DNA from: Neogemmobacter tilapiae
GTDB taxonomy: Bacteria > Pseudomonadota > Alphaproteobacteria > Rhodobacterales > Rhodobacteraceae
Reading direction: 5' to 3'
Length of the DNA: 64,000 bases
NCBI RefSeq assembly: GCF_014652215.1
Contig: NZ_BMYJ01000006.1
Coordinates: 1-64,000 of the forward strand
The notes under the pieces are model-generated. The model did no database searches, had not been told where the DNA came from, and saw only the letters and a list, made by a program, of their open reading frames with translations. Made by a program: the position numbers and the translations under genes. Positions within the stretch are counted from its first letter, which is position 1. Each line of letters starts with the position of its first letter. This document shows positions 59,520 through 64,000 of this stretch, one piece after another.

Positions 59520-62200
59520 TCCCCTTCAGCCTGCTGGTTCTGGCCTGTCTGGCCTATGTCTTGTTCCTGTTCCTTGTGGCTTTCTGGGTGGAACGCCGCA
59601 ATGCCAACCGAACGGCGGGCTGGCTGCGCAGCCCTTGGGTCTATACCCTGTCGCTGTCGATCTATTGCACCGCTTGGACGTTTTTCGGCGCGGTCGGCTA
59701 TGCGGCGCGTTCGGGGCTGGAATTTGCGACGATCTACATGGGGCCGACCTTGGTTTTCATCGGGTGGTGGTGGGTTCTGCGCAAGCTGGTGCGGATCGGG
59801 CGGCAGCAGCACATCACCTCTATCGCGGATATGGTGTCGTCGCGCTATGGCAAGTCGCCTTTTCTGGGGGTGGTCGTCACGCTGATCTGCGTCGCTTCGG
59901 CGACGCCCTATATCAGCCTGCAACTGCAATCGGTGACCCTGTCCTTTCAGGTTTTTGCCAGCGCCAGTGCGGTGGCGAGCCCGGTGAACGACCCGGCGGT
60001 GATTTCGCTTTGGGTGGCAGTGGGGTTGGCGGTGTTCACCATTCTGTTTGGCACGCGCAATCTGGACAGCCGCGAACAGCATACGGGCATTGTGATTGCC
60101 ATCGCGATTGAGGCGGTGGTGAAGCTGGTGGCCCTGCTGGCGGTGGGGATGTTCGTCGTTTTCACGCTGGGGGGCGGCATCGGCCCGATGCTGGACCGGA
60201 TCGCCGCCAGCCCCATGGCGGGCTGGGAGGTGGATCCGGCGCGTTGGATCGGGCTGACGGGGCTTTCGGCGGCGGCGGTGCTGTGCCTGCCGCGTATGTT
60301 CCATGTGACGGTTGTGGAAAACACCGATGAAAACCATCTGGCGACGGCAAGCTGGGCCTTTCCCCTGTATCTGATGGCGATGAGCCTGTTTGTGATCCCC
60401 ATCGCCGTGATGGGGATGGAGCTGATGCCGCGGGGCAGCAACCCTGATCTTTTCGTGCTGACGCTGCCCCTGTCCGAAGGGCGGGGTGGGCTGGCCATGC
60501 TGGCCTTTCTGGGCGGCTTTTCCAGTGCGACCAGCATGGTGATTGTGGCGACGATTGCGCTGGCGACGATGGTGTCGAACCATATCGTGATGCCCATCTG
60601 GCTGCGGCTGGGGCCACGGGCGGCGGTCACCGGCGATGTGCGGGGCGTCGTACTGATGTCGCGGCGGATGTCGATCGGTGGGGTTCTGGGCCTTGGCTAT
60701 GCTTATTTCCTGCTGTCCGGCGGATCCTCGGCCCTGGCCGCCATCGGCCTGATCGCCTTTGTCGGGGTGGCCCAGATTCTGCCTGCGCTGCTGGGGGGCA
60801 TCTATTGGCGTGGCGCCACCCGCATGGGCGCTGCGCTGGGCTTGGGGGTTGGTTCGGCGCTGTGGGTTTATTGCCTGCTGCTGCCCAGTTTCGGGCCGGG
60901 GGCGGTGCTGTCGGCCAGCGTCATGGCAGAAGGGCCCTTTGGCATCGGCTGGCTGCGACCCTATGCGCTGTTCGGGGTTATTGGGTTGGACCCGCTGATC
61001 CACGCGGTTTTCTGGTCTCTGACGTTGAACATCATCGCCTTTTGCCTTGGTTCCGTCCTGACCTTTCCCGGACCTGTGGAACGGGCGCAGGCGGTGGCCT
61101 TTGTGAATGTGTTTGATGGCGGGGCAGGGCTGCAAGGCTGGTCGAAAGGCACTGCCGACCCCGAAGCCCTGCTGATCACGGCCCAACGCATTTTGGGGGA
61201 CGAGGCGGCGCTGGGTTATTTTCAGGAGCAGGCCAAAGCACAGGGCAAGGGCGGCTATCTGCCCGATCCGGCCCCCGAATTTCTGGACGGGTTGGAAATG
61301 CGGCTGGCGGGGTCGGTGGGGGCCGCCACGGCCCATGCCATGCTGTCGCAACTGGCGGGCCGGGCGGCGGTTTCGGTCGAGGATCTGATCGCCGTGGCCA
61401 GTGAATCAGCGCAGATGATGGAACATTCGGCGCAATTGGAAAGCCAACAGGCGGAACTGACGCGCACCGCCCGCGCGCTGCGCGAGGCGAATGAAAAGCT
61501 GACCCAGCTTTCAGTGCAGAAGGATGGGTTCCTATCGCAGATCAGCCATGAATTGCGCACGCCCATGACCTCGATCCGCGCCTTTTCCGAAATGCTGATG
61601 GAACAAGACCTGCCGCCCGATCAAGCCGCGCGGTTTTCGGAAATTATCCACACCGAGGCGATCCGCCTGACGCGGCTGCTGGATGCACTGTTGGACCTTT
61701 CGGTGCTGGAGGCGGGGGCCGTGCAGTTGAACGTCGGGCTGGTGTCGGTGCAGACGATCCTGGATCGGGCCTTGGCCGCGACCGAGGCGGGGCGGGCGGG
61801 CCGACAGGTGGTGGTGACGCGGGACGCTGAGGCGGAACAGATCTTTTTGCGCACCGATGCTGACAGGTTGGTGCAGGTGGTGATCAATCTGGTCAGCAAC
61901 GCCCTGAAATACTGCGATGCGCTGCTGCCGGAACTGCGGTTGGTGGTGCGGCAAAAGGGCGGGCATGTGACCCTGGATGTGGTCGACAATGGGTCTGGCA
62001 TCCCCAAGGAAAAGCAGGCGCTGATCTTTGAAAAATTCGCGCGTCTGACCGATCAGACCCGCGCCGGGGGGGCGGGGCTTGGTCTGGCGATCTGCCGTGA
62101 GATCATGGAAAATCTGGGTGGCAGTATCGCCTATCTGCCGGGGCAGGGCGGGGCGGCCTTTCGTGTGACCTTGCCGCTGCGGATGAAAAAACCCGCATGA
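59516..62200 (+). CDS. CrbS/CbrA-like sodium:solute symporter-histidine kinase
   Basis: An 894-aa fusion. Residues 1-490 form an SSS transporter-like membrane domain of about 12-13 helices (for example YCTAWTFFGAVGYAARSGLEF, GGFSSATSMVIVATIALATM). A linker with STAC-like features follows. The kinase core has H-box SQISHELRTPMTSIRAFSEML near residue 675, N-box INLVSNALKYCDA near 785 and DNGSGIPKEKQALIFEKFARL with GAGLGLAICREIM. CrbS senses acetate use in Vibrio and Pseudomonas, CbrA carbon/nitrogen balance. The ligand here is unknown. Confidence 0.88.
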   Translation: MIPFSLLVLACLAYVLFLFLVAFWVERRNANRTAGWLRSPWVYTLSLSIYCTAWTFFGAVGYAARSGLEFATIYMGPTLVFIGWWWVLRKLVRIGRQQHITSIADMVSSRYGKSPFLGVVVTLICVASATPYISLQLQSVTLSFQVFASASAVASPVNDPAVISLWVAVGLAVFTILFGTRNLDSREQHTGIVIAIAIEAVVKLVALLAVGMFVVFTLGGGIGPMLDRIAASPMAGWEVDPARWIGLTGLSAAAVLCLPRMFHVTVVENTDENHLATASWAFPLYLMAMSLFVIPIAVMGMELMPRGSNPDLFVLTLPLSEGRGGLAMLAFLGGFSSATSMVIVATIALATMVSNHIVMPIWLRLGPRAAVTGDVRGVVLMSRRMSIGGVLGLGYAYFLLSGGSSALAAIGLIAFVGVAQILPALLGGIYWRGATRMGAALGLGVGSALWVYCLLLPSFGPGAVLSASVMAEGPFGIGWLRPYALFGVIGLDPLIHAVFWSLTLNIIAFCLGSVLTFPGPVERAQAVAFVNVFDGGAGLQGWSKGTADPEALLITAQRILGDEAALGYFQEQAKAQGKGGYLPDPAPEFLDGLEMRLAGSVGAATAHAMLSQLAGRAAVSVEDLIAVASESAQMMEHSAQLESQQAELTRTARALREANEKLTQLSVQKDGFLSQISHELRTPMTSIRAFSEMLMEQDLPPDQAARFSEIIHTEAIRLTRLLDALLDLSVLEAGAVQLNVGLVSVQTILDRALAATEAGRAGRQVVVTRDAEAEQIFLRTDADRLVQVVINLVSNALKYCDALLPELRLVVRQKGGHVTLDVVDNGSGIPKEKQALIFEKFARLTDQTRAGGAGLGLAICREIMENLGGSIAYLPGQGGAAFRVTLPLRMKKPA

Positions 62201-62233
62201 GGGATTGGCGCTAACCTTTTGGCAAGGCTTTCC

Positions 62234-63235
62234 ATGCGACATCTGGGCAGGAAGCATGAGGAAGCCATGGCACAGGGTGATGTGATCCGGCGAAAACTGG
62301 GGTTGGCGCGTGACAACGCCGCCCGTCTGGCCGATCCGCGCGGGACGGGGGCGGAAAAGGCGCTGCCCTTGGCCTTGGCGCGGGCGGCGCGGGATGCCTT
62401 TGCCTTGGCGCTGGATTGCAGCCGGATGCAGACCGGTGCCGTTTCCGTGGCCGAGGTGGTGGAACGCATTCCCGAACGATCCTTGATCTGCCTGCTGGAA
62501 GGGCCGGGAGAGGGTTTGGGTGTGATGGTCCTGTCGCCCGACCTGCTGGCCGGGCTGATCGAGGTGCAGACCTTGGGCAAGGTTTTGCCCGGTGCGGCAC
62601 TGGCCCGTCGTCCGACGCGGACCGATGCGGCGATGGTGGCGGGGTGGCTGGATACGGCGTTGGAAGGGTTGGAAAATGCGCTGCTGGCGGATGAGGATCT
62701 GATCTGGACTGACGGCTTCCGCTATGCCTCTTGTCTGGATGAGGCGCGGCCCTTGGGCCTGCTGCTGGAGGATGCGCCGCATAGGATGCTTTTGGCCGAT
62801 GTCGATGTGGCGCGGGGCACCAAACAGGGGCAATTGCTGCTTGTGCTTCCGGCACAGGGGCGGGGGCGCAAACCGATTGGGGCCGAGGAGGAGGGCAAGC
62901 GCCCACCACCACCACCGCCGTTCGAGGCGCAGTTGCATGAACAGATCCTGTCCGCCGAATGCCAGTTGACCGCCGTGATCGGCCGCCTGCGCCTGCCCTT
63001 GGGGCAGGTGATGGAGTTGATGCCGCATCTGATCCTGCCCTTGGGCGGGGCTGGTCTGGGCCATGTTCATCTGGAAACGGTTGAGGGAAGGGTGCTGGCC
63101 AGCGGGCGGATGGGGCAGGCGCGTGGAAACCGCGCCCTGCGCATTCAGGAAATCCGGGAAGAGGCGCAAACCGCGCCGGTCGACCTGCCAATATCAGAGG
63201 GCGCAACAGTTCCGAGCCTGCGCAAAGCTGGCTAG
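62234..63235 (+). CDS. FliM/FliN-like SpoA-domain protein
   Basis: A 333-aa protein starting MRHLGRKHEEAMAQGDVIRRKL. The N-terminal two thirds have FliM-middle-like features (GPGEGLGVMVLSPDLLAGLIEVQTLGKV, RRPTRTDAAMVAGWLD). A Lys/Pro-rich linker with PPPPPP comes at about residue 225-235. The last part is a SpoA (FliN-like) domain: LHEQILSAECQLTAVIGRLRLPLGQVMELMPHLILPLGG. SpoA domains build the flagellar switch ring or type III secretion C-ring. No other flagellar genes are in the window. Met12 (62267) is an equally good start. Confidence 0.8.
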   Translation: MRHLGRKHEEAMAQGDVIRRKLGLARDNAARLADPRGTGAEKALPLALARAARDAFALALDCSRMQTGAVSVAEVVERIPERSLICLLEGPGEGLGVMVLSPDLLAGLIEVQTLGKVLPGAALARRPTRTDAAMVAGWLDTALEGLENALLADEDLIWTDGFRYASCLDEARPLGLLLEDAPHRMLLADVDVARGTKQGQLLLVLPAQGRGRKPIGAEEEGKRPPPPPPFEAQLHEQILSAECQLTAVIGRLRLPLGQVMELMPHLILPLGGAGLGHVHLETVEGRVLASGRMGQARGNRALRIQEIREEAQTAPVDLPISEGATVPSLRKAG

Positions 63236-63347
63236 CGTTGCTTCGATGCGGTTTGGGTCGTGGGCCGTGGTTGGCCCGGCATCATCTGCTGCAACGCCTG
63301 CATTTCTTTCAGCAGCGTGGCAAGATCCGCTGGCCTATGCGCCCCGA

Positions 63348-63674
63348 TCATGCCACCGCCCCCGCACAACTTTGGCAAAACGGCGTTTCGGGCATCAGTA
63401 CCAGCCGCGGTTCGGCGATTTCGGCCCCGCAGCGGGTGCAGATGCCGTATTCCCCAGCCTCGATCCGCGCCAGCGCCGCGTCAATCTGCCGAATTTCGTG
63501 TTGACCTGAGAGGCCCAGCCCCTCCAGCACCTCATCCCCCTCACGTTCGATCGCCAGATCGTCCCAATCCGGGTTTGCCGGATTGTCCAATTCATCCGCG
63601 ATGTTCTTGAGGCGACCTTGCAACTCGGCCAGCCGGGCCTGCAATTGCGCTTTGCGTTCGACGATGGTGGTCAT
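63348..63674 (-). CDS. TraR/DksA-family zinc-finger protein
   Basis: A 108-aa DksA/TraR-type protein with an N-terminal coiled coil (MTTIVERKAQLQARLAELQGRL). The acidic tip region is DWDDLAIEREGDEVLEGLG and the C4 zinc finger is CTRCGAEIAEPRLVLMPETPFCQSC. DksA-like proteins bind RNA polymerase and modulate stress responses. GGGGAAG before 63674 supports this start over one four codons upstream. It is divergent from the metallohydrolase gene. Confidence 0.88.
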   Translation of the reverse strand: MTTIVERKAQLQARLAELQGRLKNIADELDNPANPDWDDLAIEREGDEVLEGLGLSGQHEIRQIDAALARIEAGEYGICTRCGAEIAEPRLVLMPETPFCQSCAGAVA

Positions 63675-63727
63675 GTCTTCCCCCATGTATTATGTTTCCT
63701 GCATAGGTCATCCCGGCCTGTCCCGCA

Positions 63728-63741
63728 TTGACCCAAATCAA
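63728..63741. promoter_or_regulatory. FNR/FnrL-type site
   Basis: TTGACCCAAATCAA differs from the FNR consensus TTGAT-N4-ATCAA by one half-site base (C for T). It ends three bases before the ATG of the metallohydrolase gene, in the gap shared with the divergent DksA-like gene. Confidence 0.5.
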
Positions 63742-63744
63742 GCC

Positions 63745-64000
63745 ATGACGCCTGACATCACCGCCTTTTTCGACGAAGCCACCAACACGATCAGCTATCT
63801 GCTGCGCGACCCGGAAAGCACAGCCTGTGCTGTCATCGATTCCGTGCTGGATTTTGACTATGCCTCGGGCCGGACCGACACGCGTTCTGCCGATGCCATC
63901 GTCGCTTTCATCCGCGAAAACCAACTGACGCTGGAATGGGTGCTGGAAACCCATGTCCATGCCGACCACCTGTCTGCCGCGCCCTATATTCAGCAGGAAC
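63745..64000 (+). CDS. metallo-beta-lactamase-fold hydrolase (partial, persulfide dioxygenase/Blh-like)
   Basis: The first 85 codons are present and the gene continues past the window end. It starts MTPDITAFFDEATNTISYLL and has the ETHVHADHLSAAPYIQ motif, the HxHxDH metal site of the metallo-beta-lactamase fold. The pattern ITAFFDEAT-x-TISYLLRDP and ETHVHADH is that of ETHE1/Blh-type enzymes, which oxidise glutathione persulfide. The substrate assignment is by family pattern only. A candidate FNR-type site overlaps its ribosome-binding region. Confidence 0.82.
   Translation, partial: MTPDITAFFDEATNTISYLLRDPESTACAVIDSVLDFDYASGRTDTRSADAIVAFIRENQLTLEWVLETHVHADHLSAAPYIQQE

Noticed and set aside
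59405-61351. Minus-strand open frame of about 650 codons opposite the symporter-kinase
   Set aside because: His/Gln/Arg-rich shadow; the plus-strand protein has intact membrane and kinase motifs.

Overview
The window is a stretch of a high-GC alphaproteobacterial chromosome, most likely a member of the Rhodobacterales (Rhodobacteraceae). The evidence is the gene content and order: an ftsW-murG-murC-murB-ddl-ftsQAZ block with small DUF2484 membrane genes between murC and murB, the DUF1476 zeta-type ATPase inhibitor, a corrinoid protein with DUF1638, an NDUFA12-like Complex I protein, DUF2155, an ScfR-type regulator and a CrbS-like symporter-kinase. No tRNA, rRNA, CRISPR array, transposase or prophage was recognised.

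Layout. 0-10.8 kb: the distal division and cell-wall (dcw) cluster, nearly all overlapping or tightly packed, ending at a strong terminator after ftsZ. 11-14.6 kb: lpxC, bamD and recN. 14.7-19.4 kb: a radical SAM gene, a corrinoid protein, a 52-aa membrane protein, DUF1638, a DUF1127 microprotein, a homocysteine methyltransferase and the zeta inhibitor. This looks like part of a split, cobalamin-dependent methionine synthase. 19.5-21.2 kb: purC-purS-purQ. 21.3-24.4 kb: a DctB/DctD-like pair whose regulator lacks the sigma54-contact GAFTGA loop. 24.4-28.1 kb: a repeat-rich gap, an RTX protein and guanine deaminase. 28.1-30.7 kb: accessory DNA with a solo XRE antitoxin-like gene and an unrecognised 540-aa protein of atypical composition. 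30.7-36.4 kb: a luciferase-like oxidoreductase, a methyltransferase, twin RraB-like genes, 8-oxoguanine deaminase, a CAP-domain lipoprotein and a CDP-alcohol phosphatidyltransferase. 36.6-43.3 kb: clpP-clpX, NDUFA12-like, mlaD, DUF2155, aat, accC-accB and dedA. 43.4-55.5 kb: a pyrimidine-catabolism region with a RutR-type regulator, beta-alanine transaminase, carbamoylase, dihydropyrimidinase, an SDR and a pyrimidine-type ABC importer. A parD-parE-cupin module and several lower-GC passenger genes interrupt it. 55.6-64 kb: a second RTX protein, an ScfR regulator, a receiver-only regulator with a symporter-kinase, a SpoA-domain (FliM/FliN-like) gene, a TraR/DksA-type protein and the start of a metallo-beta-lactamase-fold gene cut by the window edge.

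How the parts work together. The strongest regulatory reading is the pyrimidine region. Two sites, 44037-44052 and 46618-46633, each match the E. coli RutR operator consensus at 15 of its 16 positions as I count them. They lie in front of the transaminase and the carbamoylase, next to a divergently placed RutR-type gene. The nucleobase theme recurs in guanine deaminase and 8-oxoguanine deaminase.

The most unusual structural signal is a family of intergenic repeats. Four forward copies start exactly at the TGA stop codon of the upstream gene (dctD, dihydropyrimidinase, the ABC ATPase, the ScfR regulator). Three elements run into, or just short of, the start codon of the next gene. They appear to act as prefabricated gene spacers at accessory insertion points. 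Everything here was read by eye; no database search, folding or alignment was run.
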